From positions 67,861 through 131,860 of the forward strand of contig CAXNKG010000004.1 in assembly GCA_964202965.1 (NCBI GenBank): DNA of 64,000 nucleotides, in the 5' to 3' direction. The stretch is from CAXNKG01 sp964202965 (lineage in GTDB: Bacteria; Acidobacteriota; Vicinamibacteria; Vicinamibacterales; UBA2999). Position numbers and translations under genes: made by a program. The notes beneath the pieces were generated by a model. That model saw only the letters and a program-made list of their open reading frames with translations, was not told the origin of the DNA and searched no databases. Numbering within the stretch: position 1 is the stretch's first letter; each line of letters opens with the position of its first letter. This document shows, piece by piece, positions 7,991 to 17,486 of this stretch.

Positions 7991-8024
7991 GTCACAGTCA
8001 CAAGTCAAGAGTCAAAGGTCAACA
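7991..8024 (+). repeat. Degenerate heptamer repeat (GTCAANN) abutting a start codon
   Basis: One hexamer GTCACA and four 7-base units (GTCACAA, GTCAAGA, GTCAAAG, GTCAACA) fill the spacer between the S55 stop and the GTG start at 8025, leaving no Shine-Dalgarno. The same GTCAAAG unit forms a perfect array at 50834-50882 on the other strand. Confidence 0.8.
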
Positions 8025-10256
8025 GTGAAGCGACTCTGTGCTGCGGCCGTTATTGTGTGTCTTACTGCGGCCTTCGCTTACGCCTCCCTGCCGACGTTCT
8101 GGCAGGTCTCCACTGAAAACGAGTTCCTGCAGGGCGAGGTCGAGAACGTCTCCATCGATGCCTACGGGCGACTGACACTCGGCCCGGCGAGCAGCGTGGT
8201 CCACGAATCGAGTGCGCCGTTCCTGTGGACCCTCGTCGGGGCGTCTGATGGCTCGCTCTTCGTGGGAAGCGGGAACGAAGGACAGGTACATCGGGTGGAC
8301 GCCGGCGGCGCGAGCTCACTGTTCTTCGACGCCGACGAGCTCGAGGTGCACGCCATCGCGCTGGCGCCCGGCGGCGGAATCTACGCCGCCACGTCCCCGG
8401 ATGGAAAGATCTACCGCGTCGATGCGGCCGGCAAGAGCGCGGTCTTCTTCGATCCGCCGGACAAGTACATCTGGAGCCTGCTCGTGGACGCGGCCGGCAA
8501 CGTGTTCGCCGGTACCGGCGACAAGGGCGTGATCTACAAGATCGCGCCGAACGGGACCGGCGCGCCCTTCTACAACACCCGGGCGACGCACGTGATGACG
8601 CTGGCCTTCGACCGCGAGCGGCGGCTGCTCGCGGGTACCGAGTCGCCAGGCCGTGTCTTCCAGCTCGACGCGACCGGCAAGCCATTCGTCCTGCTCGACT
8701 CGCCGTACAACGAGATCCACGCGATCCGGGTGGACCCGCGCGGCAACATCTACGCGGCGGCGGTCACGGGCCGTGGCACGCCGGGGGCATCGCCGGCCGC
8801 GCCGGAACCGGCCGCGCCGCAGCCGATCGCGTCGGTCTCCACCGAGGTCCTGTCGATCACGATCGCGGCCGACGCGTCGGCGTCCTCGGGGCCGGCGACG
8901 CCAGCGCCCGCTCCGCGCGGGAGGCAGGGGCTCGGAACAGGGGCGATCTACCGCATCATGCCCGACGGCGTCTCCGACCTCGTGTGGCAGCTGCGTGACG
9001 ATGTACCCTACGACGTCGCGTTCGACGGCGAGAGTGCGGTGCTGGTTGCCACGGGCAACGAAGGCAAGATCTATCGTCTGGCTGGCGATCCTTTGCAGCC
9101 GACGCTCGTCACCCGCGCGGCCGTGCAGCAGGTGACGGCGCTGCTGCCCGATCGCGGCGGCCGGATGCTCTTTGCCACCGCGAATCCGGGCAAGGTGTTC
9201 CGGCTGTCAGCGGAGCGGGCGCAGCGGGGCACGTATCTCTCGGACATCCGCGACGCCCAGTCCGTCGCGACCTGGGGTGCGATCAAGTGGCAGGGCGCGA
9301 TTCCCGCGGGAACGACGCTGCAGGTGTCGACGCGGTCGGGCAACACGCGGACGGCCGACGAAACATGGAGCGACTGGAGCGCGCCCTACGCGGTCCCGAG
9401 CGGCAGCCCCATCGTGAGTCCGCGCGCGCGGTACCTGCAGTGGCGGGCGGTTCTGAACGGCGCTCGAGATCAGGCTCCGGTGCTCAACGCCGTCATCGCG
9501 GCCTACCTGCCGCGCAACTCGCGCCCCCGCGTGTCCAGCATCACCATCCATCCGCCGGGAATGGTCTTCCAGCGTCCCTTTCCGACCGGCGAACCGGAGC
9601 TTGCTGGCTTCGAAGGTGAAACGCCGGACCGCCGGGCCGCCATCCAGACCGCCAACGCGGCGAACGCCAACGCAGGACCCTCGCTCGGCCGTCGCGCCTA
9701 TCAGAAGGGGCTCCTGACCTTCGTCTGGCGCGCGGACGACGACAATCGCGACGAGCTCGTGTACGACGTGCAGTACCGCCGCGAGGGCGAGGCCGAATGG
9801 AAGCCGCTGCGCCGGGACCTGCGCGACGCGATCTTCGTCTGGGACACCACGTCGGTGCCCAATGGCCGCTACGTGGTCCAGGTGGTCGCGTCCGACCTCC
9901 CGACAAATGCACCCGATGCGGCACTGGCCGGAACGATGGAGAGCACAGCGTTCGAAGTAGACAACACACCGCCGACGGTCACGGTGACGGGGGCGCGGCG
10001 CGAGGGTGCGCGTGCGATCCTCGGGTTCGAGGTGCGCGACGCCGATACCGCCGTCCAGAAGGTGGAGTATTCAGTCGACGGCGACCGCTGGCAGACCGTC
10101 TACCCGAAGGATGGGATTGCGGATTCGCGATTCGAGCAGTTCGACCTGCCGCTCGAGGGCGGCGCGGCGCGCGGCGTCATCATCCGCGCGACCGACTCGC
10201 TGAATAACGTTACGAGCGCGCGGGGCGAAGCGCCGGCCGCACCGGCACCCCGCTAG
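8025..10256 (+). CDS. Exported beta-propeller protein of unknown function
   Basis: A 743-residue protein with a GTG start and a signal peptide (KRLCAAAVIVCLTAAFAYA). Residues 60-400 contain repeated blades of about 45 residues with the pattern LFVGSGNEGQVHRVD, IYAATSPDGKIYRVD, VFAGTGDKGVIYKI and LLAGTESPGRVFQLD, like NHL/WD40-type propellers. A Pro/Ala-rich linker lies around 250-300. The C-terminal part has Ig/fibronectin-like strands (LVYDVQYRREGEAEWKPL, ALGF/SVDG patterns). No catalytic motif is seen. It follows the S55 gene by 37 bases and probably shares its transcript. Its 3' end overlaps the convergent anti-sigma gene by 47 bases. Confidence 0.72.
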   Translation: MKRLCAAAVIVCLTAAFAYASLPTFWQVSTENEFLQGEVENVSIDAYGRLTLGPASSVVHESSAPFLWTLVGASDGSLFVGSGNEGQVHRVDAGGASSLFFDADELEVHAIALAPGGGIYAATSPDGKIYRVDAAGKSAVFFDPPDKYIWSLLVDAAGNVFAGTGDKGVIYKIAPNGTGAPFYNTRATHVMTLAFDRERRLLAGTESPGRVFQLDATGKPFVLLDSPYNEIHAIRVDPRGNIYAAAVTGRGTPGASPAAPEPAAPQPIASVSTEVLSITIAADASASSGPATPAPAPRGRQGLGTGAIYRIMPDGVSDLVWQLRDDVPYDVAFDGESAVLVATGNEGKIYRLAGDPLQPTLVTRAAVQQVTALLPDRGGRMLFATANPGKVFRLSAERAQRGTYLSDIRDAQSVATWGAIKWQGAIPAGTTLQVSTRSGNTRTADETWSDWSAPYAVPSGSPIVSPRARYLQWRAVLNGARDQAPVLNAVIAAYLPRNSRPRVSSITIHPPGMVFQRPFPTGEPELAGFEGETPDRRAAIQTANAANANAGPSLGRRAYQKGLLTFVWRADDDNRDELVYDVQYRREGEAEWKPLRRDLRDAIFVWDTTSVPNGRYVVQVVASDLPTNAPDAALAGTMESTAFEVDNTPPTVTVTGARREGARAILGFEVRDADTAVQKVEYSVDGDRWQTVYPKDGIADSRFEQFDLPLEGGAARGVIIRATDSLNNVTSARGEAPAAPAPR

Positions 10257-11016
10257 GCGCGGTCCCGGCGTCGTCCACCTTCGCGGAGCCTTTGACGGTC
10301 ATCCGCGTCATCAGCCACACCACATTCACCGCCACGGCACCTTCCGGCGTCTGCGCAGGCTCGAATCGCGACCGCACCACCATCTCGCGCACGGCCGTAC
10401 TGTGGGCGGACGGGTCTGACGAGGGCAGCACTTCGTAATTGGAGACGCGTCCTTCCCGCGTGACGATCGCGGAGACCGCAAACGCCGCTTCCTCTGCCGG
10501 AATCCCCGCCAGCGCTTCTCCCACGAACAGCCCCCGGGGCGCCAGCAGGTCGGCGTCGAGGTAGAGCGGGTTCTCGTCCGATCCCGGGCTGGCGAGCACG
10601 GACAGGAGTGCGGCCATCGAGTTGGGACTGACTGCCCTGGCAATGCGGCTCACGGAGGTGGCGGCGTAGACGCACAGCACGAGCGCGACCGTTGCGCCCA
10701 CAGCAGGCCAGAGATAGCGCACGTCGGTCACGACTTCGCGGCATCGGACGGCCAGCGACTGAGCGTGCTCGGCCCCGACTCGCGCCAGCACGTCGCGACG
10801 CATCGCCGCCAGCGCGGTATTGACCTCTGGCGCCACTGGGGGCGAGCCGGCCCGGACCGCCGCAGCAATGAGGCGCATGTCCTCGACGCGCGCGCGGCAC
10901 GTATCGCACCACCGCAGGTGCGCCTCGATGACAACCTGATCAGACATCGCCAGCTCGCCGTCGGCGAACGGCTCGAGCAGGTCCCTGGCGCGGGCGCACG
11001 GCAGGTACGGAATCAT
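10210..11016 (-). CDS. Membrane anti-sigma factor with zinc-finger N-terminus
   Basis: Residues 1-45 hold the anti-sigma zinc-binding motif HLRWCDTC (HxxxCxxC) with an upstream cysteine in YLPCARARDLL. One membrane segment (WPAVGATVALVLCVYAATSV, about 102-121) follows, and a periplasmic domain of about 140 residues resembles a TonB-like C-terminal fold (REGRVSNYEVL, FEPAQTPEGAVAVNVVWL). It should bind and hold the ECF sigma factor encoded just upstream, with which it overlaps by four bases. The stimulus sensed by the C-terminal domain cannot be read from the sequence. Confidence 0.82.
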   Translation of the reverse strand: MIPYLPCARARDLLEPFADGELAMSDQVVIEAHLRWCDTCRARVEDMRLIAAAVRAGSPPVAPEVNTALAAMRRDVLARVGAEHAQSLAVRCREVVTDVRYLWPAVGATVALVLCVYAATSVSRIARAVSPNSMAALLSVLASPGSDENPLYLDADLLAPRGLFVGEALAGIPAEEAAFAVSAIVTREGRVSNYEVLPSSDPSAHSTAVREMVVRSRFEPAQTPEGAVAVNVVWLMTRMTVKGSAKVDDAGTAPSGVPVRPALRPARS

Positions 11017-11642
11017 GGCCGGAGCCCCAGCAGTTCTTCGCGCAGCGCCTGCCGCGCGCGCGTCAACCGCGACTTGACTGTCCCGAGCGCCACGTCGAGC
11101 GAGAACGCGATCTCCTCGTATCGCAGTCCCTCGACTTCACGGAGAATCAGCGCCGTGCGCTGGTCGAACGGCAGCCGATCGAGCGCCTGCCATATTCGCG
11201 CGGCGGTCTCCTTGCTGGCGAGCAGCCGGTCCGGCAGTACTTCCTGCCGGGATTCCAGGTCGCCGAACTTCTGCAGATACTCGTCGAGAGAGACCTGCTC
11301 GGCGCGGCCACGGCGGCGCCACCACCGCTGGCGATTGCTCGCCTGGTTGACCACGATGCGATAGATCCACGTACGGAGGGCCGACTGTCCGCGGAAGCGC
11401 GCCAGCGTACGGAAGACGCGCAGGAAGACCTCCTGCGACAGGTCGAGCGCGTCGTCGCGGTTGCCCAGCAGCGTGAACGCCAGCCCGTAGACCATGCGTT
11501 GATGGACGGCGACGAGCTCGGTACACGCAGTCTCGTCACCGGCGGCGCAGCGCGCGATCAACGCGGCTTCGCCGCTGTCGACATCCGACCAGCTGATGGC
11601 GGGGGCGTTCTTCACCAGTTCTCCGGAAGAATAGGTCTTCAC
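11013..11642 (-). CDS. ECF-subfamily RNA polymerase sigma factor
   Basis: 209 residues with sigma region 2 (MVYGLAFTLLGNRDDALDLSQEVFLRVFRTL, ALRTWIYRIVVNQASNRQR) and region 4 (LPFDQRTALILREVEGLRYEEIA, GTVKSRLTRARQALREEL). The basic loop RWWRRRGRAEQ links them. It is co-transcribed with its anti-sigma gene (ATGA-type four-base overlap). The divergent spacer to the TPR gene has an inverted repeat GTCTA/TAGAC at 11647-11665 that could be part of an autoregulated promoter; this is weak. Confidence 0.93.
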   Translation of the reverse strand: MKTYSSGELVKNAPAISWSDVDSGEAALIARCAAGDETACTELVAVHQRMVYGLAFTLLGNRDDALDLSQEVFLRVFRTLARFRGQSALRTWIYRIVVNQASNRQRWWRRRGRAEQVSLDEYLQKFGDLESRQEVLPDRLLASKETAARIWQALDRLPFDQRTALILREVEGLRYEEIAFSLDVALGTVKSRLTRARQALREELLGLRP

Positions 11643-11708
11643 GCGAGTCTACCATCGGTTTAGACGCCGTTCCGGCGGCGAAGTTCCCCACCGGACGGCT
11701 CTGCTAGG

Positions 11709-12908
11709 ATGGGGCCATCCATGAAGCGGCTGCTCGTCGTTTCGGTGGGGCTCATCGCCCTGACGGTCGGGATCGTCATCGCCTGGTACAGCGCCAGACA
11801 GGACGGCGAATTTCAGCGGCTGATTGCCGCCGGTGACGCCGCGCTTGCGCAGGACGAAACCTATGGCGCGATCGAGGCGTTCAGCGGCGCTTTGGTGTTG
11901 CGCAGCGACTCCATGCTGGCATATCTGAAGCGGGGCGACGCCTACCGGCGGCGTGGCGAGCTGAGTGCGGCGCTTCGGGACCTTCGGGAAGCGGCGGCGC
12001 TTGATCCGGCCGCACCGCGTCCCGTGGAACTGCTGGGCGACGTGAACGCCGCCATGGGGCAGCACGAGCGCGCCGCGGAACTCTATCGGAGCTTCACGCA
12101 GCTGGACGACCAGTCGCCGCGCGTGCTCTACAAGCTGGGACTTGCCTATTACCGCAGCGGCCAGCCGGCCGAGGCAATCGCGCCGCTGGAGTCTGCCGTC
12201 ACGCTCGACCCGAGATTTGTCGAGGCGCACTACCTGCTCGCTGTCTGCCTTCGCGAGCGGCCCGATGACGATGGGGCGGGGCGTTCGCTGGCGCGCGCGC
12301 TGGAGCTCGACGCCGCATTCATTCCGGCCCGGGAGGAGCTCGCCGATCTGCATGCCCGCGCCGGACGCGAAACCGAGGCGATCGAGCAGCTCGAAGCCCT
12401 GGCGGCACTCGAACCGGCGCGTGCGGAGCGCCTGATTGCCGTCGGCATGGAATACGCGCGCTGGGGCCGTAATGAAACCGCCATTCTGACCCTCGGCCGC
12501 GCCGCGGAGCGGTTCTCCGATGATGTGGCGGTGTACACCGCGCTCGGCCGCGTCTGGCTCGGGGCCGCCGAGCAGCGCAACGATCGCGTCGCGCTGGGCA
12601 AGGCGATCGAAGCCTTGCAGCCGCGCGCCCTCGCACAGGGCGCGTCGAGCGAGACGCTCACGTTGTACGGCCGGGCGCTGTTCCTGTCAGGCAATGCCGC
12701 GGCCGCCGAGCGCGTGCTCGCCGACGCCACGGTACAGTCCCCAGTCGATCCGATGGCATTCCGGTATCTGGCGGATGCCGCGGAACGTGCCGGCCATCCC
12801 GCCGCGGCGCGGGTCGCCCTGCTCCGCTACGCGGCGCTTGTCAGGAGCGAGGACCTCGACCCGGCCATGACCGCGCGCATTGAGCGCCTGCGTCGCCCCG
12901 CCGAATAA
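11709..12908 (+). CDS. Membrane-anchored TPR protein
   Basis: 399 residues: a short N-terminus with one membrane segment (LLVVSVGLIALTVGIVIAWYSA) and then about ten TPR units, for example GDAALAQDETYGAIEAFSGAL, AYLKRGDAYRRRGELSAALRDL, VLYKLGLAYYRSGQPAEAIAPLESAV. It probably acts as a protein-interaction scaffold at the inner membrane. The ATG at 11721 (KRLLVV) is an alternative start four codons in. It is divergent from the ECF sigma gene and could be a regulon member, but nothing proves it. Its stop codon lies against copy 2 of the recurring 17-base motif. Confidence 0.8.
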   Translation: MGPSMKRLLVVSVGLIALTVGIVIAWYSARQDGEFQRLIAAGDAALAQDETYGAIEAFSGALVLRSDSMLAYLKRGDAYRRRGELSAALRDLREAAALDPAAPRPVELLGDVNAAMGQHERAAELYRSFTQLDDQSPRVLYKLGLAYYRSGQPAEAIAPLESAVTLDPRFVEAHYLLAVCLRERPDDDGAGRSLARALELDAAFIPAREELADLHARAGRETEAIEQLEALAALEPARAERLIAVGMEYARWGRNETAILTLGRAAERFSDDVAVYTALGRVWLGAAEQRNDRVALGKAIEALQPRALAQGASSETLTLYGRALFLSGNAAAAERVLADATVQSPVDPMAFRYLADAAERAGHPAAARVALLRYAALVRSEDLDPAMTARIERLRRPAE

Positions 12909-12928
12909 ATGGGGTCGGGGGTCATTTC
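12909..12928 (+). repeat. Recurring gene-end motif, copy 2
   Basis: TGGGGTCGGGGGTCATTTC at 12910-12928 starts directly behind the TAA of the TPR gene and precedes the IS1380 remnant. Confidence 0.85.
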
Positions 12929-14400
12929 ACCCGGATTTCCGATTTGGCCGTAGTACTTTTGCCCATCCGAGTCGTCGTCACGCCTTGATTTCCGCGGGTT
13001 CCGCACGAGGCACCCCCGCCAGAATGGGTGACACCCAGTGGGTGAATTACAAACCGAGCCATTTCAGTCACATTCAACGGGTTTCTGAAGGTCGCGTTTC
13101 AGGGGTCGCGCGTCACCTCCGACGCGGGCCTGATTCTGGTTCGTGAGTTGGATGACCCCTCGGGCTGGACGCGATCATCGCCTCGCACCTGAGTGACTCG
13201 CGCCAGGGATTGAACACGCAGTTCAGGTTGCCGGATCTCCTGCGGCAATCCGTCTACAGCCGCTTGGCTGGCTACGAAGACCTCAATGACGCGCAGCGCC
13301 TCTCGACCGATCCGACGTTTCGCCTGATCGGATCACCGAAGCGATGGGACCGGACTGCGGCGCTGACCTCCACGCTGCATTGGTTCGAGACCGAACTGCT
13401 GACCGGCGAGGAGAACCTCGTCGGACTGATGGCCGTCAACCGTGACCTGATCGGACAGGCGGAGACATTCGACCGATCCGACCGTACGGTGCTCGACATG
13501 GATTCGAGCGAGAGCCCGGTACATGGGCAGCAAGAAGGCAGCGCCTACAACGGGCACTTCGCGTCGGTCTGCTATCACCCGCTGTTCCTGTTCAACGACC
13601 ACGGCGACTGCCTGGCTGCGAAGCTGCGGCCTGGCAACGTCTCCAGCGCCGACGACTGGGACGAGCTGCTGGTGCCGGAGATTGAACGGCAGCAGGCGCA
13701 GGGCACGCGCGTGGCCTTCCGCGCCGACGCCGCCTTCGCGCGGCCAGCGATCTACGAGGCGCTGGAGACCCGCGGCGTCCAGTACGCGATCCGCATCCCG
13801 GCCAACAAGAATCTGGAGCTGGCGATCGAGGACATGCTGTTCCGGTCACCGGGACGGCCGAGCCTCAAGCCGCTCGTCCGCTACAAGAGCTTCCAGTATC
13901 AAGCGGACAGCTGGACCACGCCCCGACGGGTCGCGGCGAAAGTCGAGCACCACGTCGGCGAACTGTTCCCGCGGGTGGGCTTCATCGTGACGAATCTCAC
14001 GCTGCCCAACCGTGCCGTCGTCCGGTTCTACAACAAGCGGGGCACCGCTGAGCAATGGATCAAGGAGGGCAAGCAAGCCGCGCATTGGACGCGCCTGTCG
14101 TGTCACCGCTTCCGGGCGAACGAGGTCCGGTTGCAGCTCAGCGTCCTCGCCTACAACTTGGGCAACCTGTGGCGCCGGCTCGTGCTGCCAAAACGGATCG
14201 ACACCTGGTCGCTGACCAGTCTCCAACAGCGCCTGGTCAAGACGGGCGGGCGGTTGGTGAAACACGCGCGGTACTACTGGTTGTTTCTGGCAGAGAGTCA
14301 CCTGACCAGGCGCTTGTTCGCGGCGATGCTTCAGCGGATCTGGGCGTTGCCCGCGCCGACCGGCTGACGGTCAATGGCGGCGGGAGACCGTCTCGGGCGA
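12925..14400 (+). mobile_element. Degenerate IS1380-family insertion sequence
   Basis: The transposase remnant at 13046-14367 defines it. The left flank carries TTTCACCCGGATTTCCGAT, which could be a terminal repeat, but no matching inverted end is visible to the right (14368-14603), so the borders are estimates. The element looks immobile: the transposase is frameshifted and one end seems lost. Confidence 0.6.
13046..14367 (+). pseudogene. IS1380-family transposase, frameshifted
   Basis: The 385 residues from 13210 are a nearly complete IS1380-type DDE transposase: VLDMDSSESPVHGQQEGSAYN, RADAAFARPAIYEAL, FPRVGFIVTNL, YNKRGTAEQWIKEGKQA and LSVLAYNLGNLWRRL. The conserved N-terminal part (FLKVAFQGSRVTSDAGLILV, then REL) lies just upstream in another frame, 13082-13160. 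A one-base deletion around 13155-13164 separates it from GLDAIIASHLSDSRQGLN. No start codon opens the upstream segment. It is therefore a broken gene rather than a shorter functional one. The family is not known to use programmed frameshifting. Confidence 0.82.
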
Positions 14401-14603
14401 AGAACGGGCGCAATGCGGGAGAGCTGTCGAAACACTGTGGGCGGTGGCCGGTTCGGCGGCCCGAATTCAAGTCCCCGTGGCGGGCGTCATGAGGTGCGAC
14501 CCCGGCGACCAGACTATTTCGAGCAGGACAGAGCGAGCGGGTGTAGGATGTGGCCGATCTTCGGAAGCTAGATCGAAAATGTCGGATCATAGGGGAGGCG
14601 TTC

Positions 14604-17474
14604 ATGAGCGCGGAAATCGCCAGACGGTTGCTTTCGTTGTCGTTGTTGGTCACTCTTCTGGTCTTCCCCGGTGCCGTCTTCGCGCAGGAGGCGACGCTGA
14701 CCGGTACCATTACCGACACGACCGGCGGCGTGATGCCAGGCGTCACGGTGACGGCACTCCATGACGCGACGGGAAATCGATTTGTCGCGATCACCGACGA
14801 GCGCGGTATCTATCGCGTGGCCGCGCGCGTAGGTGCGTATCAACTTACGGCGGAGCTGCAGGGCTTTACGACCGTAGCCCGGAGCGGGGTGCAACTGCTC
14901 GTCGGGCAAACAGCGACCATTAACGTGCAAATGGCGCCGTCAACCGTGCAGGAGACGGTGACGGTGAGTGCTGACGCGCCGTTGCTCAATGTCACGACCT
15001 CGAGCCTGGGCGGCAACGTCGATCCCCGGCAGGTGCAGGAACTGCCGGTGCAGGGGCGCAACTGGATGGCGCTGGCGCTGCTGGCGCCCGGGAGCCGGGT
15101 GACCTCTGATGCCGCCACCACACCGCTCCCGGATAGAAATACGGGCGAGGTGCGCGAGTTCCAGCTCAATCTGGACGGGCAACAGGTCGCCTCCGAGCGC
15201 GGGTTCGGCGGGCAACCCCGGTACAGCCAGGACTCCATCGCTGAATTCCAGTTCATCTCCAACCGGTTCGACGCGACCCTGGGCCGTTCGTCCGGCGTAC
15301 AAGTCATCGCGATTACCCGATCGGGCACCAACAGATTCGCAGGCTCGGTCAGGGGCAATTTCCGCGACAGCCGGTTCAACGCGGAGAACCCGGTCCTGAA
15401 CCGCGTGGTGCCCATTGACAACCGGCAGCTCGCCTTCACGCTCGGCGGTCCGATCGTGCGAGACAAGCTGCACTTCTTCGGCCACTTCGAGTACGAGCTC
15501 GAGCCGAAAACGAGTGTATGGAACACGCCGTATCCGCGTTTCAACGTCGAGCTGCAGGGCAATGACACCGTGAAGATGGGCGGCGGGCGGCTGGATTATC
15601 AGCTGTCGCAGAACTATCGCGTCATGGGAAAGGTGACGTCCGGCAGGAAATGGCAGCCGTTCGGCGGCGGTGACACAAGCCATCCGGCGGCGACGACCGC
15701 ACAGGCCGACGTGAACCGTGAGTATGTGGCACACCTCACGCAGGTCCTGGGCAACCGGGCGGTGAACGAGATCAAGGCGGGGTATACCGAATATTTTTTC
15801 GACCAGTCGAACCTCTCCTCGTGGTCGAGTCACTGGCAGTCGCCCAACGGCATCACGAACGGGCACCCGCGCATCATGTTTACCAGCTTCACCATCGGCG
15901 GCAACCAGTTCTACCCGCAGACCGGCGCCCAGGACATCTGGAGCGTGCGCGACGACATCACGTTTTCCTATGGCGCGCGAGGCCGCCACGACGTGAAGGC
16001 AGGCGTGGAATATCTCAGCTATCGCGACTACGGGATCAGTTGCCGGCAGTGCATGGGCGTTATTGACGCACGGGGCGGACCGACGCCCGCCAACATCGAG
16101 GCGATCTTCCCGGACGTGTGGAATGCCGACACCTGGAACCTGGCGGCGATCTCTCCCCTTGTGCGGACCTACAATATCGGCGTCGGGAACTTCTTCACCG
16201 ACGACACCCGGCCCCAGTTCGGCACCTGGGTGCAGGACGATTGGCGGATCTCCCCGGCGCTCACGCTGAATCTCGGCGTGCGGTACGATCTGAGCTTCAA
16301 CGCGAACGGGAACCATTACGCCCTGCCGCCGTTCGTGGAGGCCGGCCGTCCCGTGGACAAGAACAACGTGCAGCCGCGATTGGGCTTCGCCTATCAGTTG
16401 AGCGATCGGACGGTGGTGCGCGGCGGATCTGGCCTGTACTTCGCGCAGCCGCTGTCTACGGCGACCACGTGGATGGCGTACAACTTCAACAACGCCGTCA
16501 TTCAGTTCACGAATGACGGCCGACCGGACTTCGCGGCGAACCCGCTCAACGGGCAGCCGTTGCCTACCAAGGCGCAGGCGGAACAGCGGTTCTGTCACGT
16601 CCGGAATGTGCCCGGATGCCTTCGTTTGAGCTACCAAGAGCTCGCAGTCGAGGAATACGACACGCATCTTGGCCGCACATGGCAGACCACGCTGGGCGCG
16701 GCGCGACAGATCGGGAGCACCATGGCGGTCGCAGCCGATTACGTCTACAGCCAGGGGCGCAATGAGCAGGACGTCATCGACAGCACCAACCTGACCTTCG
16801 ATCCACAGACGGGCGCCAACTATCCGTTCTCCGACATCAGCCGGCGGGCCTTTCCCGACTTTGGCCTGATCTCCCTCCAGGTGCGTACCGGCTGGTCGAG
16901 CTTCCACGCGTTACAGACCAGCCTCACGAAACGGCTCAGCAACCGCTGGCAGGGCTCCGCCACGTATACGCTCTCCGGCCTGTGGAACGCGGAGGGGCGA
17001 CCACATAGCGGCCTCCATCAGGTCCGGTTCCCGACGGTGCCCGATCTGGGCGGTGAATTCACCTTTGACTCGAGCGACATGCGGCATCGAGCGGTGCTGA
17101 ACGGCATCTGGCAGGTGGGGCGCGGCTTCCAGGCCAGCGGACTGTTCTACCTGGGCGTGGGCGAACGCGCGGTGACGAGCTACGGCGGGGATCTCCGGGG
17201 GTTCGGCGGCGCCGGCAGCGCGCGGCTGCGTCCCGACGGCACCATCGTGCCCCGCAACAGCTTCACCCAGCCGGCGCGCCAGCGGGTCGACCTCCGCGCG
17301 CAGCAGCGGATTCCGCTGCCGGGCCGCCTGGCCATCGATGGCATCGCCGAAGTGTTCAACGTGTTCAACTCGCCGAACTGGACGATCACCACGGTGGAAA
17401 GCAGCCCGCAGTTTGGAAGAAGAACCTCGGGCCAGAATCGCACCGCACAGTTCGGCTTCCGGCTGACCTTCTAA
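14604..17474 (+). CDS. TonB-dependent receptor (Oar-like) with carboxypeptidase-regulatory domain
   Basis: 956 residues. The ATG at 14604 follows GGGGAGG at good spacing; a signal peptide ends at VFAQ. Residues about 28-110 are a CarboxypepD-regulatory-like Ig fold (LTGTITDTTGGVMPGVTVTA, YRVAARVGAYQLTAEL). The plug follows (VQETVTVSADAPLLNVTTSS, DSIAEFQFISNRFDATLGRS) and then a long barrel ending FGFRLTF with the terminal Phe of outer-membrane proteins. This is the expanded acidobacterial family. The substrate is unknown. It is followed after 12 bases by two RidA-like genes, so these three likely form an operon. Confidence 0.9.
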   Translation: MSAEIARRLLSLSLLVTLLVFPGAVFAQEATLTGTITDTTGGVMPGVTVTALHDATGNRFVAITDERGIYRVAARVGAYQLTAELQGFTTVARSGVQLLVGQTATINVQMAPSTVQETVTVSADAPLLNVTTSSLGGNVDPRQVQELPVQGRNWMALALLAPGSRVTSDAATTPLPDRNTGEVREFQLNLDGQQVASERGFGGQPRYSQDSIAEFQFISNRFDATLGRSSGVQVIAITRSGTNRFAGSVRGNFRDSRFNAENPVLNRVVPIDNRQLAFTLGGPIVRDKLHFFGHFEYELEPKTSVWNTPYPRFNVELQGNDTVKMGGGRLDYQLSQNYRVMGKVTSGRKWQPFGGGDTSHPAATTAQADVNREYVAHLTQVLGNRAVNEIKAGYTEYFFDQSNLSSWSSHWQSPNGITNGHPRIMFTSFTIGGNQFYPQTGAQDIWSVRDDITFSYGARGRHDVKAGVEYLSYRDYGISCRQCMGVIDARGGPTPANIEAIFPDVWNADTWNLAAISPLVRTYNIGVGNFFTDDTRPQFGTWVQDDWRISPALTLNLGVRYDLSFNANGNHYALPPFVEAGRPVDKNNVQPRLGFAYQLSDRTVVRGGSGLYFAQPLSTATTWMAYNFNNAVIQFTNDGRPDFAANPLNGQPLPTKAQAEQRFCHVRNVPGCLRLSYQELAVEEYDTHLGRTWQTTLGAARQIGSTMAVAADYVYSQGRNEQDVIDSTNLTFDPQTGANYPFSDISRRAFPDFGLISLQVRTGWSSFHALQTSLTKRLSNRWQGSATYTLSGLWNAEGRPHSGLHQVRFPTVPDLGGEFTFDSSDMRHRAVLNGIWQVGRGFQASGLFYLGVGERAVTSYGGDLRGFGGAGSARLRPDGTIVPRNSFTQPARQRVDLRAQQRIPLPGRLAIDGIAEVFNVFNSPNWTITTVESSPQFGRRTSGQNRTAQFGFRLTF

Positions 17475-17486
17475 GGAGGAGGACAG

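Noticed and set aside
11647..11665. Inverted repeat GTCTA/TAGAC between the ECF sigma and TPR genes as an operator
   Set aside because: Only five paired bases with a nine-base gap; too weak to list as a feature.
13210..14367. A shorter but functional transposase starting at 13210
   Set aside because: The conserved N-terminal block lies upstream in another frame, so the protein is truncated by a frameshift.
14940..16907. A 655-codon open frame antisense to the TonB receptor
   Set aside because: Composition is that of a GC-rich shadow frame (Arg/Val/Gly-rich, no motif), fully inside a well-supported receptor gene.
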